Assembly: GCF_030063455.1 (NCBI RefSeq)
Contig: NZ_JASITB010000002.1
Span: forward strand, 434,001 to 498,000
Length of the DNA: 64,000 nucleotides
Reading direction: 5' to 3'
From: Cryobacterium sp. PH31-O1
GTDB lineage: Bacteria > Actinomycetota > Actinomycetes > Actinomycetales > Microbacteriaceae
Shown: positions 34,268 through 43,703 of the stretch, piece by piece
Layout: every line of letters starts with the position of its first letter
How positions within the stretch are numbered: position 1 is the first letter of the stretch
Position numbers and translations under genes: made by a program
The notes under the pieces: generated by a model
Told to the model about the DNA's origin: nothing
Seen by the model: only the letters and a program-made list of their open reading frames with translations
The model's database searches: none

Positions 34268-34395
34268 TTTGGGCATCCGCTCGTCTCGATCCTCAGCCTG
34301 CCGTGTGACCCCTTCTGGGGATGCTGCCTCATGAGTTCCGAGGTGAGTTTTGGTCAGCTTGATTGTAGTGTGGGCGCAACCGGACGGAGAATGCT

Positions 34396-35862
34396 GTGGA
34401 ACCAATCGACTATTTGAGGACCATCACGAGACGGTGGCTGCTCATCATCATCGTGGGCCTCCTCGGCGGCGCTGTGGCGTGGGGCTACGCGGCCACCCTT
34501 CCGACCCAATACCAAGCCACCAATAGCGTCTTCGTCACGAGTGACCGTGGGGAAACCACCAGTGAGCTGCTGCAAACATCGACGTTCACACAGAACCTGG
34601 TTGAGTCCTATGCCCAGCTCGCTACGACGCCGACGGTGCTGGGCCCGGTGATCAGCCGGCTCGGACTGGAAACTTCCACTCAGGCCCTCGCGTCCCGCGT
34701 GACCGCAGTCACTCCCCTTAATACGGTGTTCATCGAGATCACCGTCACCAGCCGATCGGCGGCTCAGGCCGTGGACCTCGCTGACGCCGTCTCCGAATCG
34801 CTCGCAACGGCGGTGGAAAACCTGGCGCCCAAGGGGCCGGACAACCTGCCGTCGATTACCGTCAAGACCGTATCGCCAGCCCAACTCCCCGGCAGTCCCT
34901 TTGCCCCGAACACGCAGCTCATCGTGCTCACCGGGTTGCTGCTCGGGCTCGTTCTCGGTGTGCTCTACGCTCTGGCCCGCGAAGTGTTCGACACCCGGGT
35001 GAGTACGGAGAAGGATCTCGATCGCGTGTCCTCTGATCCCCTGCTCGGCAAGGTCGGTCGTAAGAAGCGCACCGATCCGGCCGGCCTGGTCATGCGTGTC
35101 ATGCCGCACAGCGCTATGGCCGAGTCGTACCGCCGAGTGCGGGCCAACCTGGAATTCATCGACGTTGACAGCCCTCCGAGAAGCGCCGTGGTGACGTCGG
35201 CGGTCACGCGCGACGGCAAATCGACGACCGCGATCAACTTGGCCCTCGCCATGGCGGAACGGTCTTCCCGAGTACTCCTGATCGATGCCGACCTGCGGCG
35301 CCCGTCGATCGCCGAGCTGTGCGACCTCGAAGGCGACGTGGGGCTCACAACCGTGCTGCTCGGCGACGTCGGTCCCGACGACGCTATCGTGCGCTGGTCG
35401 GACGGGCTCGACGTGCTACCGTCCGGTGCCGTGCCGCCCAACCCTGGCCAGCTGCTCGGTTCGGACGCGATGAAGACTCTCATGCACCGCCTGCTGCAGG
35501 ATTACGACTTCATCGTGGTTGATTCCCCGCCGCTGCTGCCGGCCTCCGACGCCCTCGGCCTGTCGCACCTCACCGACGGTGCCATCGTCGTCGCCCGTTA
35601 CAAGTCGACCACCCGCCAACAGCTGGCGACCACCCTGGAGTCGCTCGAAGCGGTCAACGCCCGCATCCTGGGCATCGTGCTCAACCAGGTGCGCGAACGG
35701 CGAGCCGAGGTGTACTACGGACCGCTCGCTCCGGTGACCGGCGCCGCGCCGCGCACACCGGGAACCACCAACCGTGTCACGGCGACTCGGGCGCCGCGCA
35801 CAGCCTTTGATGACACCGGTCGCCGCAGTTCCCGCACGTCGGAACCGACGCGGTCGACGTAG
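34396..35862 (+). CDS. Wzz/Wzc-like polysaccharide copolymerase with ATPase domain
   Basis: Protein of 488 aa. The first membrane helix is at residues 14-34, the second near residue 175 (IVLTGLLLGLVLGVLYALA), enclosing an extracellular Wzz domain. A cytosolic ATPase follows, with P-loop VTRDGKSTTAINLA, Walker A' VLLIDADLRRP and Walker B FIVVDSPPLL. This is the fused actinobacterial form of a chain-length regulator and BY-kinase. The P-loop has RDGKST where most BY-kinases have GEGKST. The C-terminus has only one Tyr pair (VYYG), not a Tyr cluster. GTG 34396 is used; it likely controls polymer length. Confidence 0.88.
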   Translation: MEPIDYLRTITRRWLLIIIVGLLGGAVAWGYAATLPTQYQATNSVFVTSDRGETTSELLQTSTFTQNLVESYAQLATTPTVLGPVISRLGLETSTQALASRVTAVTPLNTVFIEITVTSRSAAQAVDLADAVSESLATAVENLAPKGPDNLPSITVKTVSPAQLPGSPFAPNTQLIVLTGLLLGLVLGVLYALAREVFDTRVSTEKDLDRVSSDPLLGKVGRKKRTDPAGLVMRVMPHSAMAESYRRVRANLEFIDVDSPPRSAVVTSAVTRDGKSTTAINLALAMAERSSRVLLIDADLRRPSIAELCDLEGDVGLTTVLLGDVGPDDAIVRWSDGLDVLPSGAVPPNPGQLLGSDAMKTLMHRLLQDYDFIVVDSPPLLPASDALGLSHLTDGAIVVARYKSTTRQQLATTLESLEAVNARILGIVLNQVRERRAEVYYGPLAPVTGAAPRTPGTTNRVTATRAPRTAFDDTGRRSSRTSEPTRST

Positions 35863-36860
35863 TGCGGGTTCTCCAGTCGTTTCCGGAGGGTCGTGCCACA
35901 ACGAATCCCTACCTGCTGCAGTTAAGCCGATCGCTCACCCCCAGCGTCGAGGTGCTCGGCTTCACCTGGCGCCGGGCGCTCACCAGCCGGTACGACGTCT
36001 TCCACGTGCACTGGCCCGAGATCCTGTTACAGGGGCGCACACCGGCGCGCGCACTAGCCAGACGGATGCTGTTCCGCCTGCTCCTGGCGCGGCTGCGGCT
36101 TCGGCGTACTGCGGTGGTACGCACGCTGCACAACGTGCGCAGCCACGAAGCCGCGCCGCGGTGTGACCGACGGTTGCTGCAAACGTTCGACCATCGCACC
36201 ACACTGTGGATTCGGCTCAACCCAGTCACCCCGGTGCCGGCGGGCGCGCTGGAGCGCACCATCCCGCACGGCGATTACCGGGAGTGGTACTCGAACCACG
36301 CGTCCGGGGTGCCGGTGCCGGGCCGCCTGCTGTGCTTCGGGCTCATCCGTGCCTATAAGGGGGTCGATGTCCTCGTCGATTGTTTCCGTCAGTTCCCTGA
36401 CGATGCCGAATCGTCGCTGCGCATCGTTGGCGCTCCCCAATCGAGCGAGCTGGCCCAACGATTGCAGCGTGCGGCGGCCGGTGACCGCCGCATCGAATTC
36501 GTGCTGCGCCACGCGAGCGATGCCGAGCTGGCCGACGCCATCGGTGCCGCTGAGCTGGTCGTGCTGCCGTACGCCGAGATGCACAATTCCGGCGCCGTCT
36601 TGCTGGCCCTCTCGCTCGACCGCCCGGTCCTGGTACCGACGAACGCGGTGACCACAGCGTTAGCCGACGAGGTCGGTCCCGACTGGGTGCTCACCTACGA
36701 CGGCCCACTGTCGGCCCAGGTTTTGGTCGACGCACTCGCCCAGACCCGGCGGCCGCGCAGCAGGCTCGCCCCCGATCTCACTCACCGCCGGTGGACTGTT
36801 GGCGCTTCCGACCACGTCGAGGCGTATAGCCGCGCCGTGCAGGCCGTGCGATTGCGCTGA
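35862..36860 (+). CDS. Glycosyltransferase (GT4-type / GumK-like)
   Basis: Protein of 332 aa. It begins MRVLQSFPEGRATTNPY and contains FHVHWPE in the N-terminal half and LHNVRSHE. The C-terminal half has LLCFGLIRAYKGVDVLVDCF, LRIVGAP and ELVVLPYAEMHNSGAVLLALSLDRPVL, which is the usual donor-sugar site. The GLIRAYKG pattern is typical of GT4 mannosyl- and rhamnosyl-transferases. GTG 35862 overlaps the stop of the copolymerase gene (TAGTG), so the genes are coupled. Sugar specificity is not visible. Confidence 0.82.
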   Translation: MRVLQSFPEGRATTNPYLLQLSRSLTPSVEVLGFTWRRALTSRYDVFHVHWPEILLQGRTPARALARRMLFRLLLARLRLRRTAVVRTLHNVRSHEAAPRCDRRLLQTFDHRTTLWIRLNPVTPVPAGALERTIPHGDYREWYSNHASGVPVPGRLLCFGLIRAYKGVDVLVDCFRQFPDDAESSLRIVGAPQSSELAQRLQRAAAGDRRIEFVLRHASDAELADAIGAAELVVLPYAEMHNSGAVLLALSLDRPVLVPTNAVTTALADEVGPDWVLTYDGPLSAQVLVDALAQTRRPRSRLAPDLTHRRWTVGASDHVEAYSRAVQAVRLR

Positions 36861-36926
36861 CGGCACGAACTGCACGGTGCCCCTCAGTCCGCAGGCGGCG
36901 CCGAGCGGCGGCGGCCGGTATCGAGC

Positions 36927-38006
36927 TCAGGCGCCCGCGAACAGCCAGGAGTCGGCGGCGAGCCGCCCGTCGATGAGCGGCAGATCGTCGGCGGGCGGGC
37001 GACCGGCCTGCAGGGCGTGCACCACAGCATCCGCTAGCTGCTGATCGGTGCAGCCGGGTGCGACCACGTCGTGACCGTGCTCCTCGAGCCAGGTCGCGAG
37101 CCCGGTTTCGGTCGTGGTCACGATGCTGCAGCCGTGCGCGAGACCTTCAACGATCGGCAGGCCGACCTGTTCACGCCAGCTGGGGGTCGGTTGGCTGGGC
37201 AGGGCCAGCACTCGGGCGCGTTGCAACTGCCGGTGAATTTCGCTGCGCGGTGGGTCAACGACCAGTTCGATGGTCGGGTCCAGAGCGGCGGCCTGCCGCG
37301 CCTGATTCTCCAGCGCCCCCTTGCCGATGAGGGTAAGGCGCGCTTGGGGCAGCACCGCTGTCACGAGCGGCCACGCCGCGAGAATGTTCGGCAGCCCCTT
37401 GCGCGGCACGAATGCCCCAAGAAAAACCACCCGATGAGCCTCGAGATTGTCAGAGCCGGTGCAGCTGCACGGGGCCGGTAGGGCCGGGATCACGGCCGAG
37501 ACCAGATTCCGGGCGGGTTCGGGTAGGGCCTGGCGGTAGGTGACCCGGGCAGCATCCGTTCCGAAAACGATTCGGTCGGTTTGCTGCCAGACGAATCGAG
37601 CCGCGACACCGTTGAGGCCGCGGCGTAGTCGGGGGCGGGCGCGGAGGGGGCGTTCGAACGGGTCAGCGTTTTCCAGGGCGTAGCTCACGATGGTCGATCG
37701 GCGACCACCGAGCAGCGTGCGCAGTCGCAGTGCAGCGATCGCCAGCGCGCTGGCCCACACGCTGGAGAGCATGAGCGGTTCGCCTATTTCGAGGGTCGTG
37801 ACCGGGGAACGGGCCAGCATCCAGGCAGCGTGCACGGGGTGCGCCTGCACCACGACGAGCCCCCGGGTGAGTTCTTCGTGAAAGTCGTACCTCTTGATGC
37901 GGAACAGAATGGCTGCCGGCGGCAACTCATGCGCGCGTTCGAGGTGGGCGCTGCGCAGGGTGCGGTAGAGCCGCGCCCGGTCGGTGGGAATACGGCCGTT
38001 AGCCAC
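36927..38006 (-). CDS. GT4 glycosyltransferase
   Basis: Protein of 359 aa, with GTG 38006 chosen because it overlaps the stop of the GT2 gene upstream on this strand. The GT4 C-terminal domain has VVFLGAFVPRKGLPNILAAW, LTLIGKGAL, ARVLALPSQPTPSWREQVGLPIVEGLAHGCSIVTTTETGL, with the E-x7-E donor motif EQVGLPIVE. The N-terminal part shows AHPVHAAWMLAR. It is probably a sugar transferase for the exopolysaccharide. It is convergent with the preceding glycosyltransferase. Confidence 0.85.
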   Translation of the reverse strand: MANGRIPTDRARLYRTLRSAHLERAHELPPAAILFRIKRYDFHEELTRGLVVVQAHPVHAAWMLARSPVTTLEIGEPLMLSSVWASALAIAALRLRTLLGGRRSTIVSYALENADPFERPLRARPRLRRGLNGVAARFVWQQTDRIVFGTDAARVTYRQALPEPARNLVSAVIPALPAPCSCTGSDNLEAHRVVFLGAFVPRKGLPNILAAWPLVTAVLPQARLTLIGKGALENQARQAAALDPTIELVVDPPRSEIHRQLQRARVLALPSQPTPSWREQVGLPIVEGLAHGCSIVTTTETGLATWLEEHGHDVVAPGCTDQQLADAVVHALQAGRPPADDLPLIDGRLAADSWLFAGA

Positions 38007-38967
38007 GCTTGTACTCGTGGTACACCGACCCCACCGAACCTGCCAGCATCCCGGCGCCGCGCGCGGCGGTGCGCAGCCCGCGGGCACGCAACGGCACCTG
38101 CCCGACGAGCGAACCGGCGAGGTAGCGCATGATCCCGCCGCAGACCCGTGCGGCGCCGCGCGCCTGCAGGTTCATGCGCACCAGAACGCGTTTGCCATTT
38201 TCGGTCTCGTCGAGGTTGATCCGACTCCAGGTGTTGCCCATGCGGAACGCACGTTGCAACACCCATTCCCTGGTGAGGCGGTCCGCCGGCACGATGTCGA
38301 TGACTATGGCTTCATCGCACCAGATCATCTGCCCGCCGCGCTGGTGCAACTGCCGGGTGAACAGCGAGTCCGAACCGCCGGAGAGCCCGAATCGTTCATC
38401 GAAGCTGAGCCCTAGGCTGCGGACCTGAGCGAGGTCGAGCAGCAGATTATTCGTAGCGGCGAGAGACACGGGCGTGCCGGTGGTGAACCGACGGCGCTCG
38501 AAGAAGCCGCCGGCCCGAATCCACTGCTCGGGTTCGATGTCGTACTGCGAGAGCACCGGACCGACGACGGCCGCGGGTCGGTAGGTGGAGTAGGTGTCCA
38601 GCAATTGCACCAGCCAGTGGCTGCTGGGCCGTTCGTCATCGTCGATGAAGATGAGCAGGTCGGCGCCCTGGCCTTCCTGCAGCGCGCGGTTTCGCGCCGA
38701 AGCGATTCCCGGGGTCGGTTCATGCACGTAGCGAACGGGTGGGTGTCGCTTCGATGCCGACTGCCCCGCCTCTAACCAGCTGGTTTCGGTCACCAAGGCA
38801 CGCGCCCCGGCCTCGGGATCATTGTCGACGACGACGATCTCGACCGGCACGTGCACCATGCCGGCTTGGTCGAGCAGCTCCGGCAGGAGCTCCTCGAGAT
38901 CGGCCGGGCGGCGAAACGTCAGCACGGCGATCACGACGCGCGGGTCACTCGTGGCTTGGTTGAACAT
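37999..38967 (-). CDS. GT2 family glycosyltransferase
   Basis: Protein of 322 aa, GT-A fold: VVIAVLTFRRPADLEELLPEL at the start, IVVVDNDPEAGA and the metal-binding LLIFIDDDERPSSHWL motif near residue 110. The GGSDSLFTRQLHQRGGQMIWCDEAIV segment near residue 205 carries the acceptor-site aspartate. The C-terminal 60 residues hold basic helices, likely membrane-associated. It is likely to transfer a hexose in polysaccharide assembly. The next gene downstream overlaps it, forming a two-gene operon. Confidence 0.88.
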   Translation of the reverse strand: MFNQATSDPRVVIAVLTFRRPADLEELLPELLDQAGMVHVPVEIVVVDNDPEAGARALVTETSWLEAGQSASKRHPPVRYVHEPTPGIASARNRALQEGQGADLLIFIDDDERPSSHWLVQLLDTYSTYRPAAVVGPVLSQYDIEPEQWIRAGGFFERRRFTTGTPVSLAATNNLLLDLAQVRSLGLSFDERFGLSGGSDSLFTRQLHQRGGQMIWCDEAIVIDIVPADRLTREWVLQRAFRMGNTWSRINLDETENGKRVLVRMNLQARGAARVCGGIMRYLAGSLVGQVPLRARGLRTAARGAGMLAGSVGSVYHEYKRG

Positions 38968-39045
38968 GACCGGCCCCCTCTGTAATGGTGTGCACGACGC
39001 AGCTGCTGCGGGAACGAAGGGGTTGGCTCGTGGAGGCGGCCAGGA

Positions 39046-42000
39046 TCAACTGGCTCGCTTCACGATCAAATCGTCAAAGGTGGCGGTGACGGGCGTCACT
39101 GTGGCGGTCGATCCCAAATAGAAGGCCAGGCCGACGGCACCGGCTGTCTGCAACGCCGCGGTGGAATCCGTCGCCGTGATCTGCCACGACGCCGGTTCCG
39201 GAGTGCCGAGGGCCCAGACTTTAGCGCGAACGGTGGTCGGTGACGACCCGGTGACCTGCAGTCGGAGTTGCATCGCACTTCCGGTCGTGTAGGTCAGGCC
39301 GGCGATGTTCTGCGCTTTAAGGGTCGTGGCGCCGCGCATGAGCTGCAGCTGCACTACACCGGTCGACACATTCTTCATGCGCACCCGGTAGTCGTCGGTA
39401 CCGACCCGGCGGCCGATCAGGGAGGTGTACGCACCGGAACCAGTCGCATCCTGCTGAAGGGTCGTGGTGACGAGAATGTCGGTGTCGAGCAGAGACACGC
39501 CGGGGAGGTAAGCGTTGACGGTGGCACCGGCCGAGGCCTTGAGCCGGCCGACATCGCCGCTCACCGAATAGTTCGACGCCGTACCGGTGGTGCTCCAGGC
39601 TCCCCCAGTGTCAGCGGTGCCGAGGCCGGTCGCCACAGTGCGGGAGAACGCGTCGGTAGCCAGTGGGGTGTTTGGATCCGCGTCTGGCACCACGACGGCC
39701 TGCATGGCCTGTGCGGTTGCCGTGGCGTTGTCGGTCACCGTGAGGGTTACCTCGTAGCTGCCCGCGGTTCCGTAGGTGTGTGATGCGGTCACGCCGGTTC
39801 CGGTGCTCCCGTCGCCGAAGTCCCAGCTGTACCCGGTGATGGTGCCGTCGCTGTCGGCGGAGGCGGAGGCATCCGTCGTTAGTGTGAGCGGCGTCGCCTG
39901 GTAGCTGAACGCTGCCGTCGGCGCCACGTTGGCCGGCGGGTCGGTGGCCTCGACCGTACGGTTCGTCACCGTGCTGGCACCCGAGTTGTCGGTGACCGTG
40001 AGGGTGACCGGATAGCTGCCGGCGGCCGCGTAAGAGTGTGTTGCGGTCGCACCGGTCGCGGTGCTGTCATCGCCGAAGTTCCAGGCGTAACTCGTGATCG
40101 TGCCGTCGGAATCGGTGGATCCGGTGGCGTCAACGGTCAGGTCACGGTTGGCGATCGCGCTGCTGAACGAGGCCGTCGGTGACACGTTCGCTGGGGGCCC
40201 CGATCGACCGATCAAATTGTGCCGGGCAACTGCACTCGCGCTGAGCGCCGTGTTGTAGACGGCTACCTCGTCGATGTCGGCCGCAATGTAGTCACTCGCC
40301 GGCCGGCTGGTCCACCCGCTGAGATTGTCGCCTCCGATGCGCCAGTAGCCCTGGATCGGTGCCGCCGATTTCGTGTCGGCACGCTGTGCTGCCAGAGCAC
40401 CATCGACGTACAGGGACATGCCTGCTTCGCCGACCGACGCCACGATGTGGTGCCACTGGCCGTTGTTGTACGACGCTGTCGTGTTCACCGTGCGGAGCAC
40501 TCCAGGCTTCACGCCGAACCAGAGGCGGCCGGCGTTGTCCATGTAGACCTGGCGGTCGTAGGCTGTGGACGCACCACTCAGAGCGTTTCCGAGCCCGATG
40601 ATTTTTCCACCCCTGGTCGTCGTGGTCTTCACCCAGGCTTCCATGGTGAACGCGCCCCGTGGGGTTTCAAAGGCCGATGAGGCGGCGGTTCCGGCGGAAG
40701 TGCCGCTGAATCGCGAGGCCGTTCCCGAATCGGCGGCGAGCGCGCCCGTAACGTTTCGAGTGACTCCCGTTCCGGTAGTTTCATTGGACGCGGCAGCCCA
40801 GTCGTAGGCTGTGGTGCCGGTGGCTTCGCCGAGCGGCCAGTACGACGACGGCGAGTCGCTCTGCACCGTCGTGGCGTAGGCATTGTATTCGCCGGAACCA
40901 GAGACGGTCACGCTGGCGGGGTTACCGGTTTTCACGTTGCCGAAGGAATCCTGCACCCGCACGCGATAGGCGTAGGTCTGGCCCGGCGTCAGCCCGCTGT
41001 CGGTGAAGCCCATGGCCGGTCGGGACCAGTCGGTCGACAGGCCCTTCACCGTGCCCACGGAGACACCGTCGCGCAACACCTCGTAGGTGAGCTGTTCGTT
41101 GTCCCGGTCGAAGGCTGCCCGCCAGCCGATGCGAGCGGTGCCAGTGGACAGCGAGTCGACAGTGGGAATGAAAGCGGAGGCGGCGAACGACGCGTTCGCC
41201 ACGCGCGGGCCTTCCTTGTTGGGGGCGATCGCCGTGCTTGCGAAGCGCGCCAAGCCCTGCTGGCCCTTGTTGTTGACGTTGGTGAATTCGCCACCGTACA
41301 ACAGGTATTGCTCATTTCCGGTGATGGTCCATGGCCCCTGGCCCTGGCCGGTGAAGGTACCCGAGTTAATCTCGGGGTAGAAGGTCAGGATGCTCGGGCT
41401 CGGCTGGCCGGTGAAGCTGACGTAGCTGCCGACGGCGTTGGGAGTGAGCGTGCCGGTCGCCGCCATGGAGAAGGTCAGGGTGCGGTGATAGGAGCGCGGT
41501 GCGGTTTCGACCGGACCGCCCATGTTGCCGCAGTAGTGCGTGTGACCGGTGGTGTACACGACGTCGCCAAACGGCACCGCTGAATAGGTGTCACCGTGGC
41601 AGTCTTCCATCCAGATCAGTGACCCGTCACTCCAGCTGACGCGGAAGGTGCCCTCGAAATTTGCGCCACTTCCATAGTCGTAACCGGTTCCGAAGGCACC
41701 ATCGGCCGAGGAGGTCAGGCTGGTGATGGCCCCGTTGACGCCAGCATTGCGAATGAGGGTGTTCACGGCCCACGGCAGCGACGCGCCGGTGACGGAGTTC
41801 GTTGCGGCCATTCCGTAGCCGGGAGTGTTGCCGCCGTTATACGAGGTGAAGGAGCCACCGATGAGTACCTTGGTGCCGTCGGGCGAGATCGCCATCGTGT
41901 TGACCGATCCCCCTGCTGGGGTACCGGTCCAGTCGCGCAGAGCACCGTTCGAGGTGGCAAACGCGGCGATCTGATTACGGGCGACGCCGCTCGCCGACGT

Positions 42001-42624
42001 GAACACCCCGCCCACATAGACGGTGTCGCCGAACGTGGCCAGTGTTTTCACCGAGGCGTTGACGGTCGGTGCCCAGGACGGGACCAGTGCACCGCTGGCG
42101 ATGTCGAATGCGGCCAGACGGTATCGGGCCACGCCACCGACGGTGGTGAAGAAGCCTCCGGCATAGAGCCGGGTTCCGTCAGCAGATGCCGCGAGCGACC
42201 GGACGGCCCCGTTCAGGTCAGGGTTGAAGCTCGCGACCAGCACACCGGTCGTGAGGTTGTAGGCGAGCATGTTGTTGCGCACAACCTCGTTGACTCCGAC
42301 GGCCGAACCTGCTGGCCTGGCCTTGGTGAACTCGCCTCCGGCGTAGACAGTGTTGCCCACTATCACCTGCGACCAGACAACCCCGTTGATCTGGGTTGTG
42401 GGGAGGGAGTCGGCGGCAACGGTTGTCGGCGTGCCCGCATCCACTGGGCGGGTATCGGCCTGCGCCAGCAGGGGTGCCGTCAAAACGCCCCCGAGCACGG
42501 CGACGGTAGTCAACAGGCTGAGCCAGCCGACACGCGGTGAGCGAGCTACCCGCGGTCGAGTCTCATCGAATGACGCGACGCTGTGCTGGTTGACGTGCCG
42601 GCGAGACGCAGGGAGAAGTCGCAC
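39046..42624 (-). CDS. Large exported multidomain protein: beta-propeller-like, FN3, LamG, two PKD
   Basis: Protein of 1192 aa. A signal peptide or N-terminal anchor lies near residues 32-56. The next 430 residues are repeats of the form YAGGEFT/VGGVFTSASGVARN..., a Kelch/DUF5122-like propeller. They are followed by an FN3-like domain (QTYAYRVRVQDSFGN), a LamG/concanavalin domain (FTMEAWVKT, QWHHIVASVG) and two PKD domains (SYAWNFGDDST and GYSWDFGDGST). The C-terminal jelly-roll (DAFSRTV...) may bind carbohydrate. The paralogue at 44869 shares the first 570 residues. Location in the polysaccharide locus suggests binding or processing of secreted glycan. No catalytic residues could be assigned. 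Confidence 0.8.
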   Translation of the reverse strand: MRLLPASRRHVNQHSVASFDETRPRVARSPRVGWLSLLTTVAVLGGVLTAPLLAQADTRPVDAGTPTTVAADSLPTTQINGVVWSQVIVGNTVYAGGEFTKARPAGSAVGVNEVVRNNMLAYNLTTGVLVASFNPDLNGAVRSLAASADGTRLYAGGFFTTVGGVARYRLAAFDIASGALVPSWAPTVNASVKTLATFGDTVYVGGVFTSASGVARNQIAAFATSNGALRDWTGTPAGGSVNTMAISPDGTKVLIGGSFTSYNGGNTPGYGMAATNSVTGASLPWAVNTLIRNAGVNGAITSLTSSADGAFGTGYDYGSGANFEGTFRVSWSDGSLIWMEDCHGDTYSAVPFGDVVYTTGHTHYCGNMGGPVETAPRSYHRTLTFSMAATGTLTPNAVGSYVSFTGQPSPSILTFYPEINSGTFTGQGQGPWTITGNEQYLLYGGEFTNVNNKGQQGLARFASTAIAPNKEGPRVANASFAASAFIPTVDSLSTGTARIGWRAAFDRDNEQLTYEVLRDGVSVGTVKGLSTDWSRPAMGFTDSGLTPGQTYAYRVRVQDSFGNVKTGNPASVTVSGSGEYNAYATTVQSDSPSSYWPLGEATGTTAYDWAAASNETTGTGVTRNVTGALAADSGTASRFSGTSAGTAASSAFETPRGAFTMEAWVKTTTTRGGKIIGLGNALSGASTAYDRQVYMDNAGRLWFGVKPGVLRTVNTTASYNNGQWHHIVASVGEAGMSLYVDGALAAQRADTKSAAPIQGYWRIGGDNLSGWTSRPASDYIAADIDEVAVYNTALSASAVARHNLIGRSGPPANVSPTASFSSAIANRDLTVDATGSTDSDGTITSYAWNFGDDSTATGATATHSYAAAGSYPVTLTVTDNSGASTVTNRTVEATDPPANVAPTAAFSYQATPLTLTTDASASADSDGTITGYSWDFGDGSTGTGVTASHTYGTAGSYEVTLTVTDNATATAQAMQAVVVPDADPNTPLATDAFSRTVATGLGTADTGGAWSTTGTASNYSVSGDVGRLKASAGATVNAYLPGVSLLDTDILVTTTLQQDATGSGAYTSLIGRRVGTDDYRVRMKNVSTGVVQLQLMRGATTLKAQNIAGLTYTTGSAMQLRLQVTGSSPTTVRAKVWALGTPEPASWQITATDSTAALQTAGAVGLAFYLGSTATVTPVTATFDDLIVKRAS

Positions 42625-42757
42625 GAAGATTCCTTACTGAAACGAGGTGCCGGGGCGTCGGGTAGCCACCGTATTCTTCGGAGTATAGTGAGAATCTTTC
42701 ACTGATGGATGCCCCCATCCGGGGCACACCGTTATGGCCGCTTTCGGCTGGACCGCG

Positions 42758-43483
42758 TCAACGCGGAGCAGCGCCCTCGAACAGTACGATCGGCACACCG
42801 ACCAAGTAGTCCACGGCGATACGCACCCGGTCGCGCTGGTCGGTAGGCACGGCGAAAACGAACACCCCCTGCTGGGTCGCCCCCGGCGCGACCGCCTCGG
42901 GGAAGGGCGCGCCGCCCGAAGCCGTTAATTCGGTCGCCGGACTTTGCTCGGCACCGAAAAACAGGTTAACGACGGTTGCGGTCAAGTTGACGGCATCGGG
43001 CGTGTCATTGCGCACCGTCACGGTGAAACGCAGTGAGGGCCCGCCCACCTCCCCCGGTCCGCGTGCAACCCCGTCAACCGCTTCGACCGCTTCGATACCG
43101 AAGACCACGCCGGGCACGGCCGCGGCGGTTTGGGTGAGCGGCACGGGAGCCTGCGCGGCGGGAGGGGCCAGTTCGCCCGCGGCAGATTCGGTCGGCGCCG
43201 GAGCAGCGTTGTTCAAAGGCGTGGTAGCGGTCGGAGCGGGCGAGGGCACCGCGCTCGGCGTAGCCGTCGCCTCGGTTGCCCGCGGGCTCGGCGTTGAACT
43301 CTCGTTGATTCCCGCCGTGTCCGAGGCGGTCCCGTTGGAGGCCGCGACCCCGGCGACAATGAGAACGACCACGACCACGGCGAGTGCAGCGGATGCGACG
43401 ATCCACCAGACGCGCCGCCGAGGAGGCGATCCCTGACCCGAGGCTGGGCCGGTGCTGTCCGGGGCGGGGTGGCGCACTGACAT
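42758..43483 (-). CDS. Membrane-anchored protein with C-terminal DUF4352-like domain
   Basis: Protein of 241 aa: short N-terminus, one membrane helix (VWWIVASAALAVVVVVLIVAG), a disordered Pro/Ala/Thr/Ser linker to residue 115, and a beta-sandwich. The sandwich has SLRFTVTVRNDTPDAVNLTATVVN, FFGAEQSPA and VAPGATQQGVFVFAVPTDQ, resembling actinobacterial DUF4352 or similar extracellular modules. ATG 43483 has GGAG 7 nt upstream. It lies between the propeller protein and a glycosyltransferase. A link to polysaccharide export is inferred from location only. Confidence 0.55.
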   Translation of the reverse strand: MSVRHPAPDSTGPASGQGSPPRRRVWWIVASAALAVVVVVLIVAGVAASNGTASDTAGINESSTPSPRATEATATPSAVPSPAPTATTPLNNAAPAPTESAAGELAPPAAQAPVPLTQTAAAVPGVVFGIEAVEAVDGVARGPGEVGGPSLRFTVTVRNDTPDAVNLTATVVNLFFGAEQSPATELTASGGAPFPEAVAPGATQQGVFVFAVPTDQRDRVRIAVDYLVGVPIVLFEGAAPR

Positions 43484-43703
43484 GGTGAAACTCCAGGTTG
43501 CTCGGCTGGTCGCGATCAAGGAAGGTTCGTGCTTCGGGAAAACTTTGTGCGCAATAAATACGATGAAGCCATTCATACACGGGGTTCACCCTCATTCCTA
43601 GGGGGCAGGCGAACCCCATACGGGGGCACCCGCTCACGCTGTACAGTGTGCAAAACCGGCACCGACCGGCACCGACCACGATGCGATCAACGAGGCGAAC
43701 GAC

